DNA of 64,000 nucleotides. Source: Phyllobacterium endophyticum (GTDB lineage: Bacteria > Pseudomonadota > Alphaproteobacteria > Rhizobiales > Rhizobiaceae). The stretch spans positions 186,001 through 250,000 of the forward strand of contig NZ_PGGN01000003.1 in assembly GCF_003010935.1 (NCBI RefSeq), given 5' to 3'. The translations under genes and the position numbers were made by a program. Every line of letters starts with the position of its first letter. Positions within the stretch are counted from its first letter, which is position 1. Positions 29,915-37,476 of the stretch are shown here, one piece after another. The notes below the pieces were generated by a model, which was given only the letters and a program-made list of their open reading frames with translations, searched no databases and was not told where the DNA came from.

Positions 29915-30208
29915 TTAATTACTGAACTTCCGGTTCAGCCAAAAGCTGCCACCTAGACGTACCATGCGGCGGAACAAGGCAGCGTCGTTTCTTTGGGACT
30001 GTTCAAGGCGCTTTATGAGCACCGCCAGTTTGTGAACTTCCCACATTTCATCTTCAATTATTAACTTATTGAACGCGATCTCATCCCCGTCGCTCGCTCG
30101 TAAAACGGTTCGCAATTCAAACAGTCTCCTTTGAGAGGCCTCGATGTTACGATGGTGCAAATCTAGCAGCGTTTTGTAGGACGCGATCTTCTCCTCGCGA
30201 TTGGGCAA
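29915..30208 (-). CDS. Small coiled-coil protein of unknown function
   Basis: A 97-residue protein rich in charged helix formers. Residues 4-45 (EEKIASYKTLLDLHHRNIEA, then SQRRLFELRTVL) and 50-85 form two predicted amphipathic helices, with a basic end RRMVRLGGSFWLNRKFSN. No cysteine or membrane span. GGAGGAACGGAGGG stands upstream of the start. I do not recognise the family. It is isolated, with no gene for 570 bases downstream and 1 kb upstream. Confidence 0.6.
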   Translation of the reverse strand: MPNREEKIASYKTLLDLHHRNIEASQRRLFELRTVLRASDGDEIAFNKLIIEDEMWEVHKLAVLIKRLEQSQRNDAALFRRMVRLGGSFWLNRKFSN

Positions 30209-31136
30209 CGTTCTGTCCCTCCGTTCCTCCAGCCCAACTTTACCATACTTCTCCTGGGCTTCCGACCGTCAGGGGTTAATTACTAAGGGGGGTAAAACGC
30301 GGACAGAGTGGCGAAGCTCGGATCGAATTAGATCCTAAGTCGCGTGTTGGTCGGGCCTTGCGAGGGAATGAATCTGCAAATCTGCAATTCGCGAATTGCT
30401 GCAGGCCTGTTGGCGGACCATTGTAAGCGCTGCCATGGCCGAACGATACACGAACTGTGTGATACTTTCTCGACTTTCCTTCGCGGTGAACGGAGGCTTC
30501 ACAATGACAACTATTGGCAAGTAGCAGGCACTACGCAAGGGCTGCTTCGTGGGCGCGAAGCGGTCAGTCGCTCCACAATCGCCAAACGCCAGTTTCGGGG
30601 CCAAGATCGGACCGTTCCCTGCCAGGCCTGGAGCGGCAGGTGAACCAGAACGGCGGCTCGTCCTCCAAAAAGTGAGGCCCGCCGCCTGTGGTAACTTCTA
30701 CAGGTGCGGAGAGCTTGGCGACGAGCCTCCATCGGAAAGGTGGCTTCCGACGCGCACGGAACTGCGACGTCGGCCTAATGTTCCGGCACTCGAACCCATA
30801 ATCCACATCTAGGAATCGGCAAAGGGCCGTCGATTGGATGCAAGCTGGACGGCCTTTTGAAGCCCGGCAGAGCGACCGGTGGATTTAGCACCGGGTACGG
30901 CCGCACTCTGGCAAGATCGCATAGAACACCACATAGGTCCGGTGGCGCTTCCGTCTCCATGGCCCGGGAAGCCAGAACCTCAAGCGTTAGATTGGCGAGA
31001 TCAAGCAGACGGGTCCGGGTTCTTCGGTCAGCGAGATCTGAACATGCAGGTACTCGTCAGACTGTAGCGCATTGAGAGAGATCGGCGTGCCGCCAGCCTT
31101 GAATAGAAACTGAATATATAATGTTCGTTTTCAAAT
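30209..31136. other. Decayed stretch containing a copy of the stress-promoter leader
   Basis: No intact gene is supported. The segment 30650-30790 is related at the base level to 33340-33470 (shared CGGCTCGTCCTCC, AGTGAGGC, CCGCCTGT and AACTTCTACA), which is the leader of a small membrane protein there; here the ATGAGAATG start has been lost. A plus-strand frame at 30879-31067 (PWPGKPEPQALDWRDQADG) may be the end of a lost gene, since a terminator follows at 31137. Confidence 0.5.
30760..30784 (-). promoter_or_regulatory. EcfG/RpoE2-type promoter (degenerate cassette)
   Basis: On the minus strand GGAAC, 16 bases, then AGTT. This fits the alphaproteobacterial general-stress promoter (RpoE2 of Sinorhizobium: GGAAC-N18/19-TT). 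The downstream open frame has lost its start codon, so the promoter may be orphaned. Confidence 0.55.
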
Positions 31137-31166
31137 GAGGCCCACTGTCCTTTGGTGGGGCTTTTT
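31137..31166 (+). terminator. Rho-independent terminator
   Basis: A hairpin with arms GGCCCAC and GTGGGGC (one mismatch) around TGTCCTTTG, followed by TTTTTGC. It would end a plus-strand transcript from the decayed region upstream, before the small gene at 31231. Confidence 0.6.
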
Positions 31167-31230
31167 GCATTTAAGACGGAACTGATTGCTGGCCCAATTG
31201 TTCAGTAGAGGACAATTCAAGGAAATTGAG

Positions 31231-31389
31231 ATGACAGAGAAGCCAGGCCATGTGGTGAGGCTGGAACCATTCAGGCCGGAATACCGTCTTGCGCTTCGTT
31301 TTCGTTTCCGCTTGTGGTGGGACTGCAAGTTCTTGCCGCTGCTGGATCGGCTGGACCGCGCCGAAGTGAGACGTCAAGTCCGTCGTTAA
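31231..31389 (+). CDS. Small aromatic/arginine-rich protein (52 aa), copy 1
   Basis: Starts at ATG 31231 with AAGGAAA upstream. The product is 52 residues: MTEKPGHVVRLEPFRPEYR, then LALRFRFRLWWDCKFLPLL and a basic end. The middle alternates arginine with large hydrophobics and could lie on a membrane surface. A paralogue stands at 41772-41936 with the same start, the WWD-x-KFLPLL core and the same neighbours (DUF3606 and LigD on the opposite strand). Two-copy conservation supports translation. Function unknown. Confidence 0.65.
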   Translation: MTEKPGHVVRLEPFRPEYRLALRFRFRLWWDCKFLPLLDRLDRAEVRRQVRR

Positions 31390-31434
31390 GGCTTGCTTGT
31401 GCCAGCGGAGGGTTTCTGCCTCAACAACCATTCG

Positions 31435-31508
31435 TAAAAAGAGCCGAGCTACCCGCTCGGCTCAATTATTGGGGCATGCGTCCAATAATCAGGGCAGATA
31501 CTGGACAT
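31435..31508 (-). ncRNA. Candidate stress-induced small RNA, copy 1
   Basis: Defined by an EcfG-type promoter at 31515-31539 and a strong terminator ending at 31436 on the minus strand, with about 73 bases between. No start codon with a ribosome binding site lies inside. It holds a hairpin ATTATTGG/CCAATAAT (8 pairs) and the terminator hairpin GAGCCGAG/CTCGGCTC followed by TTTTT. Copy 2 at 41934-42000 keeps promoter, length, the GTATCTGC and TTGGACG segments and the terminator, while the first stem has changed to GATTT/AAATC. It is convergent with and antisense to the 3' flank of the small gene at 31231. Confidence 0.6.
31436..31463 (-). terminator. Rho-independent terminator of the sRNA candidate
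   Basis: Perfect 8-bp arms, 31441-31448 and 31456-31463, with a 7-base loop; on the minus strand five T follow directly. It may also stop read-through from the DUF3606 gene. Confidence 0.8.
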
Positions 31509-31514
31509 GTGTCT

Positions 31515-31539
31515 AACCTTTATTTTCGCCGATCGTTCC
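31515..31539 (-). promoter_or_regulatory. EcfG/RpoE2-type promoter of the sRNA candidate
   Basis: Minus strand: GGAAC, 16 bases, GGTT. It begins 6 bases after the DUF3606 stop codon. The same site with the same spacing is kept in the duplicated block at 42007-42031, including the inner CGGCGAAAATA. Confidence 0.65.
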
Positions 31540-31544
31540 ATTTT

Positions 31545-31736
31545 TTATGAGCGCTTTTTTCGCTTCGAGACCTCTTGCTCGATCTTTTCCCGATTGCCGT
31601 TGTATTTGAGAATAAGCTGCTCGGCATCGTCCCGGCCAAGCTTCAGCGCTTGCATCAGGTAATTGACCTCGTATTTCTCTTCTGCGGCAACCGTGCTGCG
31701 GTCGCGTGCACCTCGTTTGTTTTTGTCGTCAGCCAT
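31545..31736 (-). CDS. DUF3606 family protein, copy 1
   Basis: A 63-residue basic protein: MADDKNKRGARDRSTVAAEE followed by YEVNYLMQALKLGRDDAEQL and a lysine-rich end. This is the DUF3606 pattern, common in rhizobia: a positively charged arm and one helix-turn-helix-like helical pair. It could bind nucleic acid, but no function is established. Its start overlaps the 3' end of the LigD remnant by 8 bases, so it was probably translated together with the ligase. The copy at 42036-42224 has the same relation to a second LigD remnant. Confidence 0.82.
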   Translation of the reverse strand: MADDKNKRGARDRSTVAAEEKYEVNYLMQALKLGRDDAEQLILKYNGNREKIEQEVSKRKKRS

Positions 31737-32734
31737 CGCCTTCCTCCTTGGCGGTCAGTTCAAACACCTCCGCATGGTCCGCGACTTCCCGCAGTCCCTT
31801 GAAGGACGTGTGTCGGAGCTTGCCGTCATGCGTCCACGCTCCGAACGTAACTTCCGCTATGAGTCTTGGTTCCGTGAAGACGAGTGTTTTGCCTTTGACC
31901 GCAGCGGCGGGTTTATCGGTACGAATGCCGTCCAGCTGCCTTTTAAGGTCCCTGGCGAGTTTTGCTGAGAAACCGGTTCCGACTGAACCGACATAGACCA
32001 GGTCATCACCCTTACGGGCGGCAAGCAACAGGCTGGCAATCGAGCCGCGCACCTTGACCGAAGGCTCATAACCGATGCCGGCAAAGCTCTCGCTCGTGTT
32101 GCATTTGATCTTGAGCCAGTCGCCATGCATGCTTGAGCAGAGCTTCGCCATCTCCCTCGATCTCTTCCGACAGCCGGATCGCACCATCTGCACCCTCCAA
32201 AAGACCGTTGAGCAGGTGCCGGCGGGTTGATAGCTCGGTACCGGTCAGATCGTGACCGTCGAAATACAGAAGGTCGAAGGCGTAGAGGATTGCATTTCGC
32301 GCAGCGCGCGTCGCACGCCGGCCGCCGAGGTCCTGTTGCAGCAGGCCGAAGTTCGGCAAGCCTCTCTCGTCAAGCACAACCGCCTCTCCATCTAGGATCA
32401 TGGTTGCAGGTCCAAGTTCCTTTGCAGCCGCTACAATGCTCGGGAAATATGACGTCCAGTCGTGGCCGCCCCGGGTGATGATCCGTATGCGCCTCGGTTC
32501 AATGTGTACGGCAAGCCTATAGCCGTCCCATTTCACCTCGTAGAGCCACTGATCGCCACTTGGCGGCTTCTTGACCAGCAGGGCGAGGGCTGGTTCAACA
32601 CGCGCTGGCATGGGATCGAATGCAAGCTGAGGTTGCCGCTCATCACGCAGTTTAGCCGGTTTGCTCTTGAGTGCGGCATCCGGATCGGAGAGAAGGCCGA
32701 TTGTTTTTGGCTTTCGAGATGAGCTTCTTGCCAT
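31729..32734 (-). pseudogene. LigD-type ATP-dependent DNA ligase, internally deleted and frameshifted
   Basis: The N-terminal part (32734 to about 32130) contains the adenylation motif I EVKWDGYR with catalytic K68, MILDGEAVVLDE (motif III region) and AFDLLYFDGHDLTG. Near 32125 the frame changes and the stretch between GEALLKHA and GDWLKIKC is missing; that stretch normally holds the EG(I/V)xxK motif IV. The other frame then gives WLKIKC, YVGSVGTGFS and the OB-fold end VTFGAWTHDGKLRHTSFKGL. LigD ligase works with Ku in end joining, and in Sinorhizobium one such pair is under RpoE2 control. With motif IV lost, the enzyme should be dead. No Ku gene is in the window. Confidence 0.82.
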
Positions 32735-32812
32735 GCTTCTATTGAGGCAGACTTGAAGTGCGACGTAAATTACTCATAGTTCTTAGGGTTTCCAGAAGGT
32801 TTCAGGTGTGGT

Positions 32813-32853
32813 GAGGCCCGACGGGGTGGGATTGGGCGGTTACGCCGGGCCTC
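32813..32853. repeat. Palindromic intergenic element (GAGGCCCG...CGGGCCTC)
   Basis: Perfect 8-bp arms around 25 bases. Related GAGGCCCGACG hairpins stand at 33487-33530, 44871-44916 and 51917-51959, always between small genes. They resemble the palindromic intergenic mosaic elements known from rhizobia. No T-run follows, so simple termination is unlikely. Confidence 0.5.
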
Positions 32854-33012
32854 GTGCCGGAGTTGTCAACGCCCCGGCGGAAAACCAACCCGTCCTTCTG
32901 ACCCACGCTCCGGGATTAGTACTAAGTGGTTAGCTGAGATGCCGCCCTTGGCTCCCGCCAAGCAGCAACTTCTTCCATCTGGTGCGCGTTTAAAGCTTCG
33001 GGAGGAACTGCC

Positions 33013-33219
33013 ATGCGAAATCCAGCCACTGGTGGCAAAATCAGAAGGTCTCTAAACCGAGGTGATCCTGTCAAAGTTTTCCGAGGCGAATGGGTACAGG
33101 CAACAGTTGTCTCGAACTCCGAGGCTGCCATAAGAGTGAAATATTCAGATGACGGTCAGGAGGTCATACCCTGGGTATCAGGTCGCATCTGCGTAGAGGT
33201 GGCCCGCAAGGCTGGATAG
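33013..33219 (+). CDS. Small beta-rich protein, copy 1
   Basis: A 68-residue protein with GGGAGGAACTGCC before its ATG. The sequence GDPVKVFRGEWVQATVVSNS, then RVKYSDDGQEVIPWVSGRIC suggests a small SH3/Tudor-like barrel with charged edges. The paralogue at 54535-54747 shares RRGDPIKV, VVSNxEAA, QEVIPWVSGRIC and the ribosome-binding leader. No function known. Its 3' end overlaps the convergent small membrane protein gene (33156-33332) by 64 bases, so the two mRNAs are antisense to each other. Confidence 0.7.
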   Translation: MRNPATGGKIRRSLNRGDPVKVFRGEWVQATVVSNSEAAIRVKYSDDGQEVIPWVSGRICVEVARKAG

Positions 33220-33332
33220 GCCCAAACCAGCCCAACTGTAAGCGGATCCGCAAAAAACATGACCACGGCGAAGTAAACAACCGCGATCAGGATGAAGACG
33301 AGTATGCAAGCTACCAAGGCAAACATTCTCAT
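33156..33332 (-). CDS. Small membrane protein (MRMFA family), copy 1
   Basis: ATG 33332 with GGAGGA about 10 bases upstream. The first 36 residues are almost one hydrophobic span: MRMFALVACILVFILIAVVY, then FAVVMFFADPLTVG. The paralogue at 51357-51470 keeps MRMFAxVACILVFILIAxVY, FAxVxFFAxPLTVG and stops there at residue 37; here the frame runs on for 22 residues antisense to the gene at 33013. An EcfG-type promoter lies 108 bases upstream (33440-33464). It is probably an inner-membrane peptide of the stress response. Confidence 0.65.
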   Translation of the reverse strand: MRMFALVACILVFILIAVVYFAVVMFFADPLTVGLVWAYPALRATSTQMRPDTQGMTS

Positions 33333-33439
33333 AACGGCTCGTCCTCCGGAAAGTGAGGCCGGCCGCCTGTAACTTCTACATGTGCAGAGAGGTTGGCGAC
33401 GATCCTCGCGTCCAAGGGGGGAGACTCCGACCCACATCG

Positions 33440-33464
33440 AACCATGGCGCCGGATAAATGTTCC
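33440..33464 (-). promoter_or_regulatory. EcfG/RpoE2-type promoter of the small membrane protein gene
   Basis: Minus strand: GGAAC, 16 bases, GGTT. Its transcript would have a leader of roughly 100 bases before ATG 33332. The leader is one of the repeated segments (related copies at 30650 and 42430). Confidence 0.65.
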
Positions 33465-33486
33465 TGCACTAACTGGTGAAAAAGGA

Positions 33487-33530
33487 GAGGCCCGACGCTT
33501 ATCAAAGGGCTCTGTTTAGCGCCGGACCTC
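33487..33530. repeat. Palindromic intergenic element, second copy
   Basis: Arms GAGGCCCGACGC and GCGCCGGACCTC pair over 12 positions with two imperfect pairs. Same family as 32813-32853 and 51917-51959. Confidence 0.5.
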
Positions 33531-33557
33531 GGCCAACGGGGCGTCTCAGCTGCCTGA

Positions 33558-34421
33558 TTAGCTTGCCTTAACAAGCTCAGCCACCACGTCCAGCAGCCGC
33601 GTGGTGCCTTTCATCGCCCCGCGCCCGTTATCCCAGAATTCGATCCAACCCTCGTTGAAGCCATCGATCATGCGTATGCGCGGTAGCGGATTGTGCGTGC
33701 CTTGGTCCCGGAAGATCGACTCCCAATTCTCACGGGCTATCGTCTCGACGCTGACCGGACGATTCAGCACCGAAGCGAAGGCTCGGGCAATATCATTCGG
33801 TGAGACGCGGACTGGACCTTCCAACTCGACTACTCGCGTGCCGCTCCAGGACTCGCGCAGCAAAGTGGCGGCTAGCCGCCCGACGTCCTGAGTGGCCACC
33901 ATTGGGAATGCCTTGCCGGCGGGCTGCAAGAAGCTACGCAAGATACCTTCGTCGCGCGCCGGCGCAATGTCCCACATTGTGTTCTCCATGAACCAGGCGG
34001 GGCGCAGAAAGGTGATCGCGAGGCCTAGACCGCTAAGCGACTGTTCCAGCATTGTGCGCTGGGTCAACAGGTTCTCGTGCGGCGCATCGGCGCCGATGGT
34101 CGAGAGACACACGACTTTGCCGGGGCGGACTGCGGTAAGCGCGGCGCTCACTGCTTCAATTACGCGCTGAGCTTCGGGAAAACCGGGCTCTGGATCAAAT
34201 TCCGACGGCGGCAGGATAAAGACGCCTTCGGCGCCCTGAAAGGCCGCAGTTAGGCTAGCAGCATCATCCATTTCGGCAATGGCGATCTGGCAGCCTAGCG
34301 CTCTCCATTCTGCCGCCTTTGCGGCATCGCGCATGATGGCGCGCGTCGTCAACTTGTCGGCGAGAAGTTTGCGGGCGAGCGACCCACCCACCTTCCCGGT
34401 TATTCCGGTAATTGCGTACAT
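33558..34421 (-). CDS. NmrA-like NAD(P)-binding protein
   Basis: Cytoplasmic protein of 287 residues with an atypical SDR fold. The dinucleotide loop is TGITGKVGGSLARKLL (residues 5-20), followed by an arginine in TRAIMRD that would select NADP. Other family features are GAEGVFILPP, VCLSTIGAD, FLRPAWFMEN and DVGRLAATLL. The SDR catalytic YxxxK is absent, as is usual for NmrA/HSCARG and quinone-reductase-like relatives, which act as redox sensors or quinone reductases. It is divergent from the LysR gene at 34596 across 174 bases, so it is the likely target of that regulator. Confidence 0.85.
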   Translation of the reverse strand: MYAITGITGKVGGSLARKLLADKLTTRAIMRDAAKAAEWRALGCQIAIAEMDDAASLTAAFQGAEGVFILPPSEFDPEPGFPEAQRVIEAVSAALTAVRPGKVVCLSTIGADAPHENLLTQRTMLEQSLSGLGLAITFLRPAWFMENTMWDIAPARDEGILRSFLQPAGKAFPMVATQDVGRLAATLLRESWSGTRVVELEGPVRVSPNDIARAFASVLNRPVSVETIARENWESIFRDQGTHNPLPRIRMIDGFNEGWIEFWDNGRGAMKGTTRLLDVVAELVKAS

Positions 34422-34544
34422 GATTTACTCCAAAGTCCGGCGTTTAAGCTCTGCGGGTCCTTACGTCAGGCCGCTCGCAGCAGCCATGAAGTATGGTTCG
34501 CATCCGTTATACGTTGTAAATTCATGTGATTATCGCGCATTAAT

Positions 34545-34572
34545 GTCACTTCTGTAGTGACTGTGATTCACT
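34545..34572. promoter_or_regulatory. Overlapping inverted repeats, probable LysR operator
   Basis: GTCACT-N5-AGTGAC (34545-34561) overlaps AGTGA-N7-TCACT (34556-34572). Both lie just upstream of the LysR start in the divergent region with the NmrA-like gene. LysR proteins bind such dyads and usually regulate themselves and the divergent gene. Confidence 0.6.
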
Positions 34573-34595
34573 ACATTGAACGAGGGGAGATTTGG

Positions 34596-35507
34596 ATGGT
34601 ATTCGATACGCGATTGCTGACGGGTGTCGGTGTTCTGGCTGCTGTCTCCGAGGTGGGGAATTTCGCCAGAGCGGCGGAGATGCTGGGCCTCACTCCTTCA
34701 GGCGTGAGCCGGGCCGTCGCGCGTTTGGAGACGCGGGTGGGCGTTCGGTTGTTCGATCGAAATCCACGGCAGGTGACCCTCACCGACGAAGGCCGACGCT
34801 TCCACGCGCAAGTCATGCCGCTTCTTGCTGGTCTCGACGAGGCAGCGGCGGAAGCCGCAGGCGCGGCTGCAACGGTGCGCGGGCGACTGCGCGTATCGGT
34901 GGATCCTTGGTTCGCGCGAACGGTCCTGGCTTCGAGGCTCCAGCAGTTTCTCGCCTGCTATCCTGAGCTCACGATCGATTTCTTCACCAGCAACTACCGG
35001 GAGGAGATGATGGCTGGCGTCGACGTGGCAGTGCGCTTCGGTCCGCCGGACGCGTCATCACTCATCGCACGCAAACTGTTGGAAACTCCTATTCTGACAG
35101 TTGCAGCGCCAGCCTACCTCAAGCGGTGCGGCCAACCGCAATCACCTCACGATCTGGTTCATCACGAGGCGCTTCTCTTTCGTGACCCGCGGACCGGTCT
35201 GCCGTTTCCGTGGGGATTTCATAACCACGGGGAGTTCACCGAGGTCAAGGTCTCGGGCCGTCTGGTATTGGATGATCCGACCGTCGCGGTGTCTGCTTGC
35301 GTGGCGGGTCAAGGTATTTTCCAGAGTCTCGCTATCGGATTGGCGCCGTACATTGCGCGCGGCGAACTGGTCCAGATCCTGCCAGAATGGTCCGACGAGC
35401 TCTACCCGCTCTACGCCTATCATTCTTCTCGGCATCATCCGCCCGCCAAAGTGCGAGCGTTTCTGGAATTTATTCACGAGTCCGCCGCTGAAACTGCCGG
35501 CGCCTGA
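34596..35507 (+). CDS. LysR-family transcriptional regulator
   Basis: The start at 34596 is chosen because GAGGGGAG lies 6 bases upstream and it gives the standard N-terminus; the upstream GTG at 34557 falls inside the operator. Winged helix at residues 5-63 with NFARAAEMLGLTPSGVSRAV and ETRVGVRLFDRNPRQVTLT. Effector domain at about residues 90-295. The layout is that of the large LysR subgroup regulating divergent oxidoreductases. It probably controls the NmrA-like gene from the dyads at 34545-34572. Just after its stop lies a fragment of a foreign SRAP gene, a duplication breakpoint. Confidence 0.88.
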   Translation: MVFDTRLLTGVGVLAAVSEVGNFARAAEMLGLTPSGVSRAVARLETRVGVRLFDRNPRQVTLTDEGRRFHAQVMPLLAGLDEAAAEAAGAAATVRGRLRVSVDPWFARTVLASRLQQFLACYPELTIDFFTSNYREEMMAGVDVAVRFGPPDASSLIARKLLETPILTVAAPAYLKRCGQPQSPHDLVHHEALLFRDPRTGLPFPWGFHNHGEFTEVKVSGRLVLDDPTVAVSACVAGQGIFQSLAIGLAPYIARGELVQILPEWSDELYPLYAYHSSRHHPPAKVRAFLEFIHESAAETAGA

Positions 35508-35513
35508 GATCAT

Positions 35514-35577
35514 TGACCGGCAGAAACAGCTGCCGCATCGCTTCATGGGTGGTGGTTGCGTTGTAGAGGTTGCACAT
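35514..35577 (-). pseudogene. Fragment of an SRAP (SOS-response peptidase) gene start
   Basis: The 64 bases are nearly identical to 39751-39814, the first 21 codons of the intact SRAP gene (MCNLYNATTTHEAMRQLFLP). Homology stops at the LysR 3' end. An upstream GGAAC site at 35638-35642 is followed by a poor -10. It is a truncated duplicate and cannot be functional. Confidence 0.75.
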
Positions 35578-35674
35578 CGACTATTCTCTAGAAGGCTCTT
35601 TCTCCGGCGCGCAGAAAACAATCTGACCACTAGAAATGTTCCAGTATGCTCGGGCCGACGCTCTGGATGTCACT

Positions 35675-35692
35675 CTGTCCGCCAGCGGACAG
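35675..35692. promoter_or_regulatory. TGTCC/GGACA palindrome 1
   Basis: Perfect 8-bp arms CTGTCCGC and GCGGACAG with a 2-base centre, followed by GCAACC. It ends 32 bases before the ATG of the DUF982 copy at 35725. Confidence 0.65.
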
Positions 35693-35724
35693 GCAACCTA
35701 GTTCCAAACTAAGAGTTGTGTGAT

Positions 35725-35975
35725 ATGAACAAGCTCGAATTCTCCCCCCCGTCAATTTAGTAGGTCCTCGCAACTATGAGAGCCGGGAACTGAACACCGT
35801 GCTCGCAGCATTAGCCTTCATGGAGGAGCATTGGCCCGGGGATACCGGACCCAAAAGACAAGTGGCTCTGGATGTGCTGACACTCGCAATCGCTGGAAAT
35901 GCTTCCGCTGATGACGCACGAGCGGCGTTTGTGTATGCGGCTGATGAGGCGGGAATACTAGCCACGACGGTGTGA
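35725..35975 (+). pseudogene. DUF982 gene frameshifted in a C-tract
   Basis: The leader and start (ATGAACAAGCTCGAATT) match the intact gene at 48011. A run of seven C at 35744-35750 makes the sequence two bases longer than the intact copy, so the ATG frame stops within 12 codons while the next frame encodes VNLVGPRNYESRELNTVLAA, then WPGDTGPKRQVALDVL and ASADDARAAFVYAADEAGIL. The domain is otherwise complete and about 90 percent alike to copy 48011. The homopolymer makes slippage or phase switching possible; simple inactivation is more likely. Confidence 0.8.
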
Positions 35976-36126
35976 TCTGAAGAGGTCTTCGGTTTGAGGA
36001 GCTCATTGAGGATTTGGAACGGAACCAGTCTCAATACTAGTTGGCCCATATACGCCTGCAGAAATGGTATAATGAGTTTTTCGAGAGCGCTGGATCGTCG
36101 CTTTGTTCCTCGCGGAGAGGGACGAA

Positions 36127-36867
36127 ATGGACACGGTACAATCTTCGATCCAAAACAAGCTCCTTAGACTGCTGTCAGTCGAAGATTTCAATCTGCTTGC
36201 CCCGGATCTGGTTTACGTAACGTTCTCCGTGCGCGATCAAATCGAGGTTGCAGGCAGGACGATCGAGCACGCCATTTTTTTGGAGGACGGGATATCATCG
36301 ACCGTGGCCAAAAGTCCCCAAGGCCGCGACGTAGAAGTCGGATTAACCGGCTATGATGGAGTGACAGGGACATCGCTTGTGCTGGGCGGCGAAAGCACAC
36401 CGCTTTCCGTCTACATCCAGCTTGCCGGTTCGGGGTACCGTATAGCTGCGGACAAATTTCTGCTTGCCGTCGAGAAAAGTCGGTCACTTGAGCAGGTGCT
36501 GCTCAGGTATATTCAGTCAATGGTGATCCAGACCGCTACAACGGCCCTTGTTAACGGCCAGGCCGATGCCGAAACGCGACTGGCACGATGGCTTTTGATG
36601 GTGCACGACCGCAGCTCCGGGCACAATCTGCAGCTCACCCACGAGTTCATGTCGGTGATGCTTGGTGTAAGAAGGCCATGGGTCACGGAGACGCTGCACT
36701 TGCTCGAAGGCAAGGGATATATTCGCTCAACTCGTGGCAACGTCTCGATCCATGACCGTGTTGGCCTGGTAGCCGAGGCGGGAGGTTTTTATGGAGTAGC
36801 AGAGCGCGAATACGAGAAACTACTCGGCGTCAGTTTAAGCAAAACTTGCGGTTTTGACAGACGCTAG
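36127..36867 (+). CDS. Crp/Fnr-family transcriptional regulator
   Basis: Regulator of 246 residues. The start at 36127 has GAGAGGGA 4 bases upstream. Residues 15-130 are a cyclic-nucleotide-binding-like beta barrel (TIEHAIFLEDGISSTVAKSP, then VGLTGYDGVTGTSLVLGG). Residues 145-235 hold the C-terminal helix-turn-helix, with recognition region LTHEFMSVMLGVRRPWVTET. The cAMP-binding residues of true Crp and the iron-sulfur cysteines of Fnr are missing, as in the large rhizobial subgroup of unknown signal. It lies between DUF982 genes and could respond to the same stress. Confidence 0.88.
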   Translation: MDTVQSSIQNKLLRLLSVEDFNLLAPDLVYVTFSVRDQIEVAGRTIEHAIFLEDGISSTVAKSPQGRDVEVGLTGYDGVTGTSLVLGGESTPLSVYIQLAGSGYRIAADKFLLAVEKSRSLEQVLLRYIQSMVIQTATTALVNGQADAETRLARWLLMVHDRSSGHNLQLTHEFMSVMLGVRRPWVTETLHLLEGKGYIRSTRGNVSIHDRVGLVAEAGGFYGVAEREYEKLLGVSLSKTCGFDRR

Positions 36868-36876
36868 TCCGTAATT

Positions 36877-37041
36877 TCACGTGCTGTCCTTCTTCTGAGT
36901 AGCGCCGGATTGGAGGTGGATTCGGCTGTGCATGTCGAGCACCCTCCTCAGGGCACGACTGATCCATCTCCGCGAGTTACCCATACGCCTTCGGTATTTC
37001 ATTCTGAGAAAGTTGCCCAGCTTTGCACCACTGTTTTTCAT
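36877..37041 (-). CDS. Small very basic protein
   Basis: ATG 37041 with GAGGG 5 bases upstream gives a 54-residue protein with a run of arginines: MKNSGAKLGNFLRMKYRRR, then NSRRWISRALRRVLDMHSRI. High basic charge and amphipathic helix suggest nucleic acid or membrane binding. No family recognised and no second copy in the window, so support rests on the ribosome binding site and composition only. It is convergent with the Crp/Fnr gene. Confidence 0.4.
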   Translation of the reverse strand: MKNSGAKLGNFLRMKYRRRMGNSRRWISRALRRVLDMHSRIHLQSGATQKKDST

Positions 37042-37090
37042 GATACCCTCTATTCGCCAGCATTTCCCTTGTGCTCGCTGTAAGATAGCT

Positions 37091-37108
37091 CTGTCCTGTA
37101 ATGGACGG
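37091..37108. promoter_or_regulatory. TGTCC/GGACA palindrome 2
   Basis: CTGTCC, 6 bases, GGACGG, then CAAC. It is the least symmetrical copy (4-bp core arms). It ends 32 bases before ATG 37141 of a DUF982 gene, the same distance as in the other DUF982 cassettes. Confidence 0.5.
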
Positions 37109-37140
37109 CAACATTTCACGCAATTGGATGTTTGGGCATT

Positions 37141-37398
37141 ATGGACGAGCTTAGATTTGCAAGTGTATTTGTAAAAGGACCTCGCTTCGGTGAGTGCCGC
37201 GAACTGGACACGGTGCCCGCCGCACTGGCTTTCATGCTGGAGCACTGGTCGGGAGACACCGGACCAAAGAAAGTAATCGCCCTTGAAAAATTAATGCAAG
37301 CGGTTGCCGGGAATGCGTCAGCAGAGGACGCACGAGTAGGGTTTTTACAGGCCGCCTACGAGGCGGACCTGTTGGCATCACCTGATGTTTCGGAGTGA
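37141..37398 (+). CDS. DUF982 family protein
   Basis: An 85-residue protein starting at ATG 37141 (a TTG 9 bases earlier is less likely). It has the family layout: N-terminal strand LRFASVFVKGPRFGECREL, then VPAALAFMLEHWSGDTGPKK, and the diagnostic end ASAEDARVGFLQAAYEADLL. DUF982 proteins are small alpha/beta proteins found mostly in Hyphomicrobiales, of unknown function. The palindrome at 37091-37108 lies at the fixed distance upstream. This is one of four intact or nearly intact copies of the GPR/EHWxGxTGPK subgroup (35725, 37141, 48011, 52357). Confidence 0.85.
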   Translation: MDELRFASVFVKGPRFGECRELDTVPAALAFMLEHWSGDTGPKKVIALEKLMQAVAGNASAEDARVGFLQAAYEADLLASPDVSE

Positions 37399-37420
37399 GC
37401 AGCTTTCGGCGCGGTATAAT

Positions 37421-37445
37421 GGAACCATCATCGCGTTCCGTGGTT
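37421..37445 (+). promoter_or_regulatory. EcfG/RpoE2-type promoter, target unclear
   Basis: Plus strand: GGAAC, 16 bases, GGTT, starting 23 bases after the DUF982 stop. The transcript would run antisense into the zinc-ribbon gene at 37477-37689. No plus-strand start with a ribosome binding site follows closely. Confidence 0.45.
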
Positions 37446-37476
37446 TATCGGCGGAATTGAAGCCGCAATAGCATCC

